The notes under the pieces were generated by a model. It searched no databases and was not told the origin of the DNA. It was given only the letters and a program-made list of their open reading frames with translations. A stretch of DNA of 64,000 nt from contig CM065318.1 of NCBI GenBank assembly GCA_033032175.1, positions 7,626,001 to 7,690,000 on the forward strand, read 5' to 3'. This stretch comes from Saturnia japonica. Its lineage: Eukaryota; Arthropoda; Insecta; Lepidoptera; Saturniidae. Positions 11,876 to 21,473 of this stretch are shown in pieces. Position 1 is the stretch's first letter; every line of letters begins with the position of its first letter. The position numbers and the translations under genes are program-made.

Positions 11876-13179
11876 CTGACTACACTGTTAGCCTTAGGGG
11901 CCCTATCGTCAAACAGAGCCGCTGCGGCTTTTACAGCTTCACCGGACTTGGGGGCGAGCGCTTAGGGCACTCAGCCGCGAAAGTTTGTGACGACCCGCAC
12001 GAGGGTGCCAGAGTGGCCGAACCTCGGCTCGGGCGGTCGTCGCGAATGCGAAAAAGTCGCGATCTAACTAATTCCCTAATCTTATGAGAATTCGAGCTAA
12101 CTAATATATACTCATATGCACGTTCCCCTCCTCCTGGGAGGAAGGAGTGGACCATGCGTATGTGTATTTAATAATCGGAATGGTTTTTCTACACTAACTA
12201 GCGCAATAGTCTAACTAGCGCAAAAAAAGAAAAAAAAGGTCCCTTACAGAACCTATGTACCTGTGTGGTGTGCACGTGTGTGTGTTCATACGTGTGTAAT
12301 GTTGTGTGTGGGTAACTAAGTGTTGCACGTATAGTGTCACTTTGTATCGCGCGGGCGGCTGCCTGACCCAAGGGCTTCACACCGAGGAACGGACCTAGGC
12401 TTGGGTTGCCGCTAGAGAGGGTGGACGTGACGGGTTTGCGGGAGCGAAGTTGACCGCCCGTCCTCTGCGGAGAGAACGGTGGTTACGCGGGCGTGGGCGG
12501 TGGCACGCTCTGTTTGGAGAACTATTTACAATACCAACACACTAACTTATAAGGATGTACCAATGAGTGTGCATGAGTCGAATGGAGTGGGGAGAATGGA
12601 TTTCTGGTTTGAATAATATGCTTTAGTTATGGAATGAAATGTGACGAAAGCAATTTATTTAAAGTTATTATAATTTTGAGTACTTTCATAGCCAGTAGGT
12701 ACTAATAACCAGTTTAAAAGATGATATCTTAAAATTTAAATTAAAACACTGTTGTTTTTTTATTGCGTATTTGAAATACACTGAATTACAAATACGTGGT
12801 GCAATGAAATTAGGATGGACTTTGCCAAAGGTGTGACTGGATTGGGACATTTGTGTAATCATTAATTAAAAAGAAAAAAACCTGGAAAAAAGTATTTGCA
12901 CAGTATTTTGAAAATAAACATGTCCATATTCTTTAAAACTCAGAACATTTAATAACTACATACACACTTCTTTGTTTGGAAGGAAGGCTACTTTTAAAAT
13001 GGTTCATTAGCAATTGTTTTTTCCAGGTGTATGGTATACCGTATGCGATGGAATTTGTGATGCAACTCTATATGAACGAAATGCTACATAAAATCGCCTT
13101 AAAAGAAATTTGGAAAAGAATGATCGATGTTGTTTTCAATAATATTTGGAAGAGCATAAATACTAATGAAACCAAATGA
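1..13179 (+). CDS. M14 carboxypeptidase-like protein, probably inactive (5' partial)
   Basis: Spliced gene. Exons: <1-57, 2069-2173, 3191-3433, 6271-6318, 7831-7888, 8964-9314, 10130-10375, 11099-11287, 13027-13179; the join keeps one open frame of 482 residues and has GT/AG sites throughout. Residues about 1-150 are a highly basic Arg/Asn-rich region instead of the usual M14 propeptide. The M14 fold runs from about 160 on: HHLE (H246, E249) matches the HxxE zinc site, NPDG is intact, and H359 matches the third zinc ligand. The key catalytic positions are changed: the Arg of W-R-K-T-R is N292, the Asn of the D-x-N-R-N motif is D307, and V443 stands where the catalytic Glu should be (an E lies two residues earlier). 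The C301/C323 pair matches the family disulfide. Most likely a zinc-binding pseudoenzyme. The frame is open to the window edge, so the true start is probably upstream. Exon 1 and its join are the weakest part. Confidence 0.8.
212..285 (+). other. Possible alternative exon coding a signal peptide for gene 1
   Basis: ATG at 219 opens a short frame with a basic start and a long hydrophobic core (CLIILILCFCW) ending at a GT donor after 285, which looks like a secretory signal peptide. It can be joined in frame only if the second of two tandem acceptors before exon 2 is used (AG at 2076 rather than 2068). A TAG at 209-211 would also let it be spliced in frame after the exon ending at 57. The donor GTAATT is moderate. 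Hydrophobic frames arise easily in AT-rich DNA, so this may be chance. If real, it would supply the secretion signal otherwise missing from the window. Confidence 0.35.
901..1160 (-). repeat. Degenerate RTE-type LINE fragment, 3' part
   Basis: Read on the minus strand it gives a broken protein resembling the C-terminal tail of lepidopteran RTE reverse transcriptase proteins (pieces such as QRTVEWTMLIISL and EMQKRTKVEDI correspond to the conserved tail seen also at 5129-5690). Weakly preserved. Confidence 0.5.
2205..2745. repeat. Non-autonomous transposon of the GGGTTCCG type, in intron 2
   Basis: Starts near AGGGTTCCGAAG and ends near GCGTGGCTCGACACGCACCTG, with the TCTGTCTG block after the start. 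This layout is familiar from a very common short element of moth and butterfly genomes. No coding capacity. Sits between exons 2 and 3 of the first carboxypeptidase-like gene. Confidence 0.6.
3585..4375 (+). mobile_element. 5'-truncated non-LTR retrotransposon (LINE), intron 3
   Basis: Translation from about 3593 matches the C-terminal end of a LINE reverse transcriptase: a HIFKNLREVADKDTIKTLYS stretch, then SLISYCIPIWGGAVK, then RAQRAVLKV. A frameshift near 3870 separates this from a further 3' piece ending at about 4160. The rest is 3' untranslated sequence ending in an A/T-rich tail near 4370. Inactive. Confidence 0.75.
5129..5690 (+). mobile_element. RTE-clade LINE, 3' fragment, intron 3
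   Basis: Begins with YLGQTIQLGRSNFEKEV and RIQLGWAAFGKVRNIF, hallmarks of the RTE reverse transcriptase C-terminus in Lepidoptera, then a stop and frameshifts. It ends in an ATGATG-type microsatellite tail (about 5655-5675), as is normal for RTE 3' ends. Five other pieces of this type are in the window. Confidence 0.8.
5890..6110 (+). repeat. SINE family A copy
   Basis: Shares the body sequence (CAAGTTGAAAATC, CGCCAAACACCAATAGGTGT, AAGCTGCACTTGAGAGCC, CATCAGATC-like end) with copies at 15945-16120, 23495-23660 (minus), 31605-31790 and 49650-49965. The most complete copy, at 49650, has a tRNA-like head. Confidence 0.7.
6325..6560. repeat. Short transposon fragment, intron 4
   Basis: TATTATAAATGCGAAAGTAAC followed by CTGTCTGTCTG and CTAAACCGCTGGACCAATTT is a layout common to short lepidopteran elements; related wording (GGTGGACCAATTC after a CTGTCTGTCT block) occurs in the element at 59905-60420. 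Boundaries are uncertain. Confidence 0.5.
6780..7375 (+). mobile_element. Jockey-like LINE, 3' part of reverse transcriptase ORF, intron 4
   Basis: Translates, with frameshifts, to the tail of a jockey-type reverse transcriptase: WLTETKYLGVTLDRKFNF, then GRLLPLIVSKMSLRHKLTIV, then FAHMSKININKFQILQTRLL, ALWYVRQEDLHKAMELPSVE and FDTASNHANPLVKAAATYTP. It has no 5' end. Dead copy, with higher GC than the surrounding intron. Confidence 0.8.
9700..9965 (+). repeat. Short lepidopteran transposon, copy 1 of family C
   Basis: Contains CTATACTAATATTAAAATGC, then GAATGCGCTAATCTCTGGAAC and the TTTACTGAGAAAGGTTATAGG block. The same wording recurs at 25995-26220 and in shorter form near 18735. No coding capacity. 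Confidence 0.6.
11846..12519 (-). mobile_element. 5'-truncated LINE insertion with 13-bp target site duplication, intron 8
   Basis: A poly-T run (the poly-A tail read on this strand) opens the insertion, followed by the TTAGCCTTAGGGGCCCT block that also marks tails at 43451, 52334 and 56615. The sequence is much richer in GC than its surroundings. The same 13 bases AACTATTTACAAT lie directly on both sides (11833-11845 and 12520-12532), which fixes the ends exactly and shows insertion by target-primed reverse transcription. Confidence 0.85.
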
Positions 13180-13358
13180 AACATCGACGTTTTTGTTATT
13201 GTAAAATAATAATTTAATTTTGTGTTCATTTTCTTCCTCTCTTCCACTTATATTTTAGCAATTTAGATATTTTAGCAATTCCATCAAGATGTTATTAATC
13301 ATAAAAGTCCGTATTTAAATGACCCCGCTTGTCGTAGATTTGTGATACGAGAAGTTAC

Positions 13359-13364
13359 AATAAA
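13359..13364 (+). terminator. Likely poly(A) signal of gene 1
   Basis: AATAAA 180 bp after the stop codon of the first carboxypeptidase-like gene, the first canonical signal downstream of it. Confidence 0.5.
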
Positions 13365-13379
13365 AGTATAAGTGTAGAA

Positions 13380-14450
13380 TACATTTTAGATAATGTAATG
13401 TTTTAGATCTATATAAATTTACATGAAAAATTATATTGCACGACACTATACACAGACTAGTTTATATCATTTTCATTAAGCATTATTAAAACCAGTAACT
13501 GAATATTGTTTTTAAGAAAACAAGCATTACGTAACGACTAAGCCTTACTTTATTAAACAACCCATTTCAAGAAACTACATTCTTTATTTTGTTTTATGAT
13601 ATACTATGATAAAACAATGTTGTAATTTTTTTACCAAGCACAATAAAAGTTAATAGGTAAATTTACTTCAGAGGATTAAGAACAGTATTCGTAATTTCAT
13701 ACGCTGCGTTTACATTTTCAGATGCAGTGATAGATTTTAAGTAATTATTTTTATATACAGTAGGTATGTTATTGTTGCCCGTACTAATAAATAAAATAAA
13801 TTAATGTTTTATTAATGTCACCTCTTAACTTTTATAGGCAATTATAGTTAACTGGTAACCGACTCGACTATTCATTGAAGACGTGTAATTGAATTTTTAT
13901 TACTAACCAAGAGTTCCGAAACCGAGAACAATAATTTATTACAATAACTTTTATGTTGTTCATTACATAAAAGTTAATAAAAAGGGCTTCATTTCATATA
14001 AAGTACTTAATACGTAAGAATGGAAATTACATATTTACTTTAACAAGTACATAATATATTCCTTCATTTTTGTAAGTGCACTTTTTATGTTTGGTACACT
14101 TAGTTGTTACTTTCTACTAATCAATGTAAACTGTAAATCGTTTTGATTCGCATTTTAAATGCCATTAAAGTTTTTGAAGCCTGTTAAACTTGAAAAGCAG
14201 AAAATAATTTTGTATCGATTTGTAGGATTATAAATAAATTTACTCAATGCATTATTACTGTCTTCGGTTTGAATACTAGAATAGAGTAGAAATTGAGATG
14301 ATTTTTGGACTTTACAATTACTATGTATGGTTCCTTCTGTGTCTTTGCAATACATTGTAGTAAATTTTCGAAATTGGAATCGTCAGAACAATTACAATAA
14401 TTTTTTATAATGTACCATCTTTTAAAGTAAATTGCATATTTAAATCTTAA
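13380..14450. other. Intergenic, no gene seen
   Basis: AT-rich sequence with frequent stops on both strands. No convincing exon, repeat or RNA gene. A short element-like stretch (GCGAACGAGCCTTGCTCGG, about 14457-14625) follows it. Confidence 0.5.
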
Positions 14451-14669
14451 TATTTGGGCGAACGAGCCTTGCTCGGTGTCTTAAAAAAAAACACCTATCT
14501 AGGTATACTTGGAATATAAAACATTATCTAAATACAAAGTTTCATCCAAATCGTTGGAGCCGTTTCCGAGAAACCAATTACACACATATATATATATACA
14601 AGAATTGCTCACTTAATATAATAAGATAAGATTATTTTATTAATCTTAACATTTTTTCGATATTAACTA

Positions 14670-14960
14670 TAGATAGGCTTGCGTTTGACCACTACCTCAC
14701 CTGATCGTAAGTGATGATGTGATATACGATGGAGCACGCTTTCCTAGAAGGTATCTATTCACTCGAGACTTGACGATACCCAGGTTGTAATTATCGGGAA
14801 ATATAGAATACGGCAAAGTGTTCCACTCTTTAGCGGTACGCAATATAAATGTGCTAGCAAAACTCTTTGTGCGCACTGGTGGAATATCAACCTTTAAATC
14901 GATGACGCTTCGCTGTGTCTCTTGTTTTCCGATGGTGGAAGGGGGATATATATAGGAGTA
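14670..14960 (-). mobile_element. LINE reverse transcriptase C-terminal fragment
   Basis: On the minus strand an open frame without ATG (about 14955 to the stop at 14697-14699) reads through [40 protein letters not shown] and KRAPS. This is the typical end of a non-LTR retrotransposon ORF2. Only the last part of the element remains. Confidence 0.75.
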
Positions 14961-15237
14961 TCGTACAAAGATACAACTAAATATCGGGTCCTAAAATATA
15001 GCCACCATATATATATATTAACCATCGTTTCGATAAAATAAAAATATGTTTTGTAAATTCGAGCTCAATCAGTCAAAGTTTATAGAATCACTAATAGACG
15101 CACACAAGATTTTTATATATAAGATTATGTTAAATATCATCATAATAAATATACCTACTTGTACTATGTACCTACTCGATATATAAATCTTTTGCTAGAA
15201 GTGTTATGAAATAGGATGATAAAATATTAAAATTGTT

Positions 15238-15264
15238 TTTTATATATATATATATATATATATA
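15238..15264. repeat. TA microsatellite
   Basis: An uninterrupted TA dinucleotide run of about 12 units. Confidence 0.9.
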
Positions 15265-15944
15265 AAGCAAATCCGAGACAGTCATATTATAAATATGTAT
15301 TTTGTTTTATATCATAAATAAAATTCCATTATAATTATTATCATTAAAAAAAATACACGGAATGTAAACCCAATCATTATGTCAAATATAACTGCAAATA
15401 TTCTAATTCTCCATGCATATATTGTAGCTGGTACTTTTTTCCGTCAATGTATTACTAGTGGCATCTTTCTGTCTGACCGGACTGCTATGTTAGATATGCA
15501 ATACTGTTTCATTACTGATTAACAACTGATTACTGAATTGAAGACGGTCGATGTATATTACAGAACATCAATTTATTTGTGCATGGGTAAACTCGCAACT
15601 GTGTCGAGCTGACGAACTACATAGTTGCGCATACAAAATGACACATAAGAGAGAATAAAGAAAGCGAATGTTTTAATGTTATTTGAAGTTTTGTTTTTTC
15701 TCTTGTATTAAAAGCCATCCTGTTTTCGCTGAGTTATTTGGGACAATGTCACGAGTGTGTGAATCAGTAACTTATACGACTGAATCATTTTATATAACGG
15801 TATTTAAGATGAATATATAAACTACAACTTTTTTAATGATATCATTTTTAATATTACTAAGTAATATGTTTTTGGTTTGTATTTTCCTGTTGAAAATAAT
15901 ATTTGTTCTGCATCCATAAACGTATAACAATACAGTAATTGGAA

Positions 15945-16120
15945 TGATGTTCAGTGGTATCCTGTACGGACACAGCGTTGATCTACGTGGTTTCGAATCC
16001 CTACAATGAATCCGTGGAGGAAAACATCGTGACGAAACCATAGTGTGGTTGTAGGGTACATTATAATATCCGCCTGGCTAGCTACCACCCTAACTTGAAA
16101 ATCTGTCGCCAAACATTTAT
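15945..16120 (+). repeat. SINE family A copy, 5' part
   Basis: Includes a tRNA-like box B (GGTTTCGAATCCCTACAATG), the GAAAACATCGTGACGAAACC linker and the CTAACTTGAAAATCTGTCGCC body. Truncated at the 3' side, just before the minisatellite. Confidence 0.7.
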
Positions 16121-16242
16121 AAGAAAAAAATGTATAAAACCATTAAAAAACCTGTCTTCATATATAGATTCTAGTCCTGGACAATGAAAGAATTTAACAT
16201 GTAGCAGAGAAATAAATGTTGTTTTTGTGCTATCTCGAAAAA

Positions 16243-16900
16243 ATTGGGAGTGGTGGCTGCGATTCGATACGAGCTACCTCTCTTTCCATTAATGCGCCGC
16301 TTGATAATGTTATAATATCACATAAAGATGAATGCTATGATTGGGAGAGGTGGCTGCGATTCGATACGAGCTACCTCTATTTCCATTAATGCGCCGCTTG
16401 ATAATGTTATAATATCACATAAAGATGAATGCTATGATTGGGAGAGATGGCTGCGATTCGATACGAGCTACCTCTATTTCCATTAATGCGCCGCTTGATA
16501 ATGTTATAATATCACATAAAGATTGGGAGAGGTGGCTGCGATTCGATACGAGCTACCTCTATTTCCATTAATGCGCCGCTTGATAATGTTATTATATCAC
16601 ATAAAGATGAATGCTATGATTGGGAGAGATGGCTGCGATTCGATACGAGCTACCTCTATTTCCATTAATGCGCCGCTTGATAATGTTATAATATCACATA
16701 AAGATTGGGAGAGGTGGCTGCGATTCGATACGAGCTACCTCTATTTCCATTAATGCGCCGCTTGATAATGTTATAATATCACATAAAGATGATCACATAA
16801 AGATTGGGAGAGGTGGCTGCGATTCGATACGAGCTACCTCTATTTCCATTAATGCGCCGCTTGATAATGTTATAATATCACATAAAGATGAATGCTATGA
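16243..16900. repeat. Seven-copy minisatellite with 97- and 85-bp units
   Basis: Units begin at ATTGGGAG: 16243, 16340, 16437, 16522, 16619, 16704 and 16803. Spacings are 97, 97, 85, 97, 85 and 99 bp. The short units lack the 12-base block GATGAATGCTAT or its equivalent at the junction. Copies are nearly identical. Each unit carries a short inverted repeat, GAGGTGGCT and AGCTACCTC, around a 13-base loop; some units have GAGATGGCT instead, which weakens the stem. The unit length is not a multiple of three, so the open frames across it are not coding. Confidence 0.95.
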
Positions 16901-17349
16901 TTATTACATTACAGTCACAGTCATTAAAGTCTATTGAACGACTTAAGATTGACCACAATGTGCTTGCAAGATTATCAAAAGACTTGATTGATGGCGGCCT
17001 CCTTGTTTAATAATTCTAAAACATCGAATGGAGAAACCGGAAGGATTTCGCAAAGAATCAAATGATCTAATCTCTTCGAAACAAATCTGGGACAGTTTGA
17101 ACATCTGCTTCAGTAGAATTAAATGTTAAGATGGATGTGTGGTGTAACAGGAATGGATTAGATTAGGAGTAAGTATGAAATTGCACCAATGACAGAGAAG
17201 TTGAAGAGTTAATAGGCTATCATGGTATAAGCATGTGATAAGGAGGGATGAAAGTCATATAACTAGAAGATAAGTGTGAAGCTGGACGGATAAACCTATA
17301 GGTGTAGGTAAAGAGGGAATAAAGTATAAACGGATTCTGTGAATACGGA

Positions 17350-18250
17350 GACGACATATGATAGACTAGCGGTGTGCCCGCGGCTCCGCGCGCGTTTGTT
17401 ATTACGCAGTAATTATTTTCATCCAGTAATTTTCTTTTTATTCATATTATTGACAATTCATATAGCCTATCTGATGTGGAAATACTTATACTTGATTAAC
17501 TTAATTAAATTACTTAAGATAATTTTGCTAAATTTTTTTTTACTATTCCTTTAAGTGTTATTGGATAGTTTCATAACCCATCATACATGGAATGGCTTCA
17601 AAATCAATCTTTTTTTACGATTTCTAAAAGTAACATTGAAAATTCTTATACTCTATCTATCGGGAAATTTTGGAAACATATGAAATGTACAGTCAGAACT
17701 ACATATTTATTAATATATATGAGAGTGGCAAAGGATAATATGTTGTACCGTTCTTATTTAGATAGAATAAGGGTAAGAAAAAGAAGAATACATTTGTATA
17801 TTAGTATTACATTACTTTTGCTATATAAATATTTCTTAACAATTAGTCTGTACTTTCAGACCACAGATATCTATCAGTGTTTCAAACGAAGTAAAAGAGA
17901 AATAAATAGAGTGGAATAAACAAATTGAAATATAATTTTATTTGCCGTATATGGTAGGTATCTTTCGAAAAGAACATGGGGTATTACAATAATAATTATA
18001 TACTTGTAGATATAATGGTTTGAGTCATGCGTTCTTAAAATCAGTGTCTGTTATTCAGTAGCCTAGCTGTAACCCAGGTAAGGTAACAAATCAATTCGTT
18101 TTGGTTTGTAGCAATGAGTACTATTGGATTCATTAAAACTAGTATTATTATTATAATTTTTTTAATTCTTATAGTTTTAAATTTCTTCCTTTTTGGAACA
18201 GTCCGACTGGTGAAATACCTCCTTCATTCTACAGAAGATCTCCGCCAAAT
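17350..18250. other. Intergenic, one transposon-end scrap
   Basis: GTGTGCCCGCGGCTCCGCGC (about 17372) looks like a GC-rich end of a short lepidopteran element. The remainder is AT-rich and holds only chance open frames rich in Leu, Ile, Tyr and Lys. Confidence 0.4.
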
Positions 18251-18254
18251 AATC

Positions 18255-18430
18255 TTATGTTATATTCCTGTGGTGAATAGGGTTTCCAGAGCTCCTTGGT
18301 GATGAGGGGTTGAATGTTGGTAACGCGCTAGTGATACCTATGGTGTTACAAGCGTCCATAGACTACGGTAGCCACTTACTATCAGGTGAGCCGTACGTTT
18401 GTTTACCACCTTAGTTGAGAAAAAAATATA
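18255..18430 (+). repeat. SINE-like repeat, 3' part
   Basis: Reads GGTAACGCGCTAGTGATACC, then GCGTCCATAGACTACGGTAG and ATCAGGTGAGCCGTACGTTT, ending in an A-rich tail. This wording is typical of an abundant lepidopteran SINE/LINE tail. Confidence 0.6.
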
Positions 18431-18734
18431 CAATATTTCTTTTTCATTATTATTATATAATTATTAAAATTTCCTTTAAAAAAGTGACTATGTTAGCATT
18501 TCATGAATCTATATTTTACTGATTACGATATTACGATTACCAACCGTCTTTCTCACTGTTTTGGATTAGCCGGTTGACCAGTACTACGGTATTTTGATGA
18601 ATGAAACCTCATTTCTTTGTTGTCATTGCTGTACTTTCATTATAATGTACTAACCATAAGAAATAATTTAATAATTTTGCAGTGATCTGGATTTGAGACT
18701 TTATGTATAGTAATATTTTAAAATTAAAGAAATT

Positions 18735-21240
18735 GTTTGAACGAGCTAATAATCTCTGGAACTATCAGTCAAATTTGAAAAGAAATAGATAATATATTAA
18801 TTAGTTTATATTGTCTATCTATTCTAAAAATATTATACTTGTTTATTGTTACTGTAATAGTATTGCATTAAAAACTTATCCTTCTGTATGTACCTATATT
18901 AATAGAACATAATTACACGATAGCCGGGTGGGAAGTCTTAACATTTGTTAATGTAGAATGCTGACGTCAATAACTGTAATTGACTTGATACGTGTAATAG
19001 AGGTTTCAATAAATCAGATAAAATGAAATAGGTGTGTGCGTATTATTCAGACGCTTTTGGGTACGTGGTAGTGACAATGAGTTTGTCCCCGTTACTATGT
19101 GGTTGCGTGGGCATCTCCCACGACTCACGAGCCCATTAGTGTTACTCTAGTTCGTTAAACCTGAACACGATTAAACCTTTGTTCGATCATTGTTATGCTT
19201 TACAATACCTGACGGTTAATGTTCCGATATGATGGTCTATATTTTTTTCAACCTTTAAATAAGTTATTCGTACACAAACAAGTCTACAGCTATAAAGAAA
19301 AATTATGAAAAGGTACATGGTACTTTTGTGTGGGTAAATAAAAACTAACAAAATATTTATTAACATTAAAAATTAATTTTATTGAAATTTATTTACAAAA
19401 AATAATAATTATAATATGACTAGGCATCGTATAGGTATATACCACACCACATAGACCATTAAATTACTGTTCATTCGCAGAACTGAAATTCGCACGATAT
19501 TTATAAAACTTGATAAGATAAAATTGCTGTAACAAAAATAATCAAACATATATAAAGCAGCCTTGAGAAAGCATGTTATTAAAAAAGATGCACAAACGTA
19601 CTATTATAGTAACATAATAAAAGTCCTCGATTTAAAAATGAAAATTAAAAATGCAATCAATCACTAAAGTGAAAATTGACATAGTACGTACGTACAATAC
19701 CAAGTATTTTAAAAGTATAGATCATGAATTTAATCATACGGTTTATATTAAGAGTTCATTGAATTTAAATGTAACGCTTGTTACACAGTTAATAGAAATA
19801 AAATATTATTCTGAACGCGTAGTTTAAAATGTTTTTGATGGAAAATTAAATTTTAATTGCTTGCTTGAAGAAATACTTGCTCTTCTATTTTGCTACTTCA
19901 TATACCTACAACATAGTTATGTGTAGGTATCTGCTATCTTTACACTACTTTGGATTCTTATTGTTGACAATTAATTTAGTCGAATAATTGAAAAACGACA
20001 TATTATACTTTCCGTGTATAAAATTTCATCAAAATCTGTTACTACTTTTTTACTATGCCTAAATGTTCGCGTCAACAATAGTTGAAGATTCTTATAGCTT
20101 AACAATTATGAAATGACATATGCTTCCCGTCTACATAATTAGATCAGAATCGGTTGAGACTTGGTGAAAATTTAATGTTTTGAAATTATTATTTTTTGCC
20201 ATTTCTAAAAGTCATCTTGAATATTGTCACAGCCTATCAATTATAGAATAACTGGTACTTGCCATGAACAAACTTTCAACAAATTGCTGACACCTATGGT
20301 TACCATTAGATGGGCTATTATATGCATGTTTACCAACTTTCTAATAGTATATAAAAAAATTATAATACAAAAGACAGAAATCTTGCGGGAAAAATTTTTT
20401 ATTAACAAAACCGACGTATGTATTTAATGTATTCAATGAAAAGAAATCAGAAAGTATCTGCTTTAGAAATAAACTACAAACTACAAGAAAAGGGAAAAAC
20501 AATATCCAATTATCCCTTAACAAAACAGATATTTTCATTTCTTGTGGTGAAGATTATAGCGGATAGAAAAGAAATAATAAAACAAGAGAATCTAAGCACA
20601 GGCCTACATAGTAGCAGGGTATTCTCCGGTACCATCTGGCTGGATATAATTTTCAAATAGTAAATTTGTCGTTAAACACTTGATCCGTTGTTGTTGTTCC
20701 GATAGCTGTACCTGAAGTCGGTTCACTATTGTTCGTTATGTTATTCACACGATACGATTTTTATATATAGAAAATCGATTCTTAAAGAGTAAGCACCAGA
20801 ACAAAACTAGATTTGAAAGTAGTGGTTACTAATAACCCAATAAATATTTATTATAACGTAACTTATGTAAACAGAAAGACATGGACGCTGGCAGCAGTTT
20901 GCACCCCCTTTTCCGGAAAGAAAATACATGGAAAAGATTAAGATTTTTATTTTTATAATTTTTTAAGTAAGGTACTGTTTGAATATACTTAAGGCGTCAA
21001 AGTTGCTGTTCAAATTTGTACAATAGATGTATAATTAACTATAAATTATATTTTACTAATTAATAGTAAAAGTGTGTAGGTGCTGAAGCACCTCCCTGGA
21101 AATAATCATTGCGGCACCCATACTGTAAGAATAAACATCGACAAAGCTGAAAAAATAAGCAAAAACGCATAAAATTAGCATATTTTGGTTATAATTTAAT
21201 TTTACTACGATATCCGTCCTTACATGATTTATACGTTAAT
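18735..21240. other. Intergenic DNA upstream of gene 2, no gene seen
   Basis: AT-rich, with a short scrap of family C (TTGTTTGAACGAGCTAATAA near 18737). Open frames at 20224-20660 have biased AT-driven composition and no family resemblance. Confidence 0.4.
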
Positions 21241-21446
21241 TAGGATGGACGTGTACCGTTGACCGTTATGGTTGAGGATTCCTCCGTGGCCTGGATCAAG
21301 CTGCGCAAGCGCAGAAAACCAGTGCGCAAGAATGTATGTCGGCGCGTGGACGGGTGTACGCGCATCGTCTTAAAAACCACCGATATCGCTTACGTAACAT
21401 CTTATATGGATATTTTTTATGAGTTTATTAATTGAATTTTTGTACT

Positions 21447-21451
21447 TCAGT
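21447..21451 (+). promoter_or_regulatory. Candidate initiator of gene 2
   Basis: TCAGT matches the arthropod initiator and lies 23 bp before the start codon at 21474; an AT-rich TATTTTTTAT lies about 30 bp further upstream. The 200 bp before it (21245-21400) are GC-richer than the surroundings. Position-based inference only. Confidence 0.3.
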
Positions 21452-21473
21452 GATATTTATAGTGTTTTGAGAA

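Noticed and set aside
16523..16753. Open frame of 76 codons within the minisatellite
   Set aside because: It runs through tandem units whose length is not a multiple of three, so it reads different frames of the same repeat. Not a gene.
17587..17919. Open frame of 110 codons
   Set aside because: Composition is that of AT-rich noise, with no domain, no splice context and no Kozak-like start.
20224..20660. Overlapping open frames on both strands upstream of gene 2
   Set aside because: Lys/Ile/Asn/Phe-rich as expected from base composition; no family resemblance.
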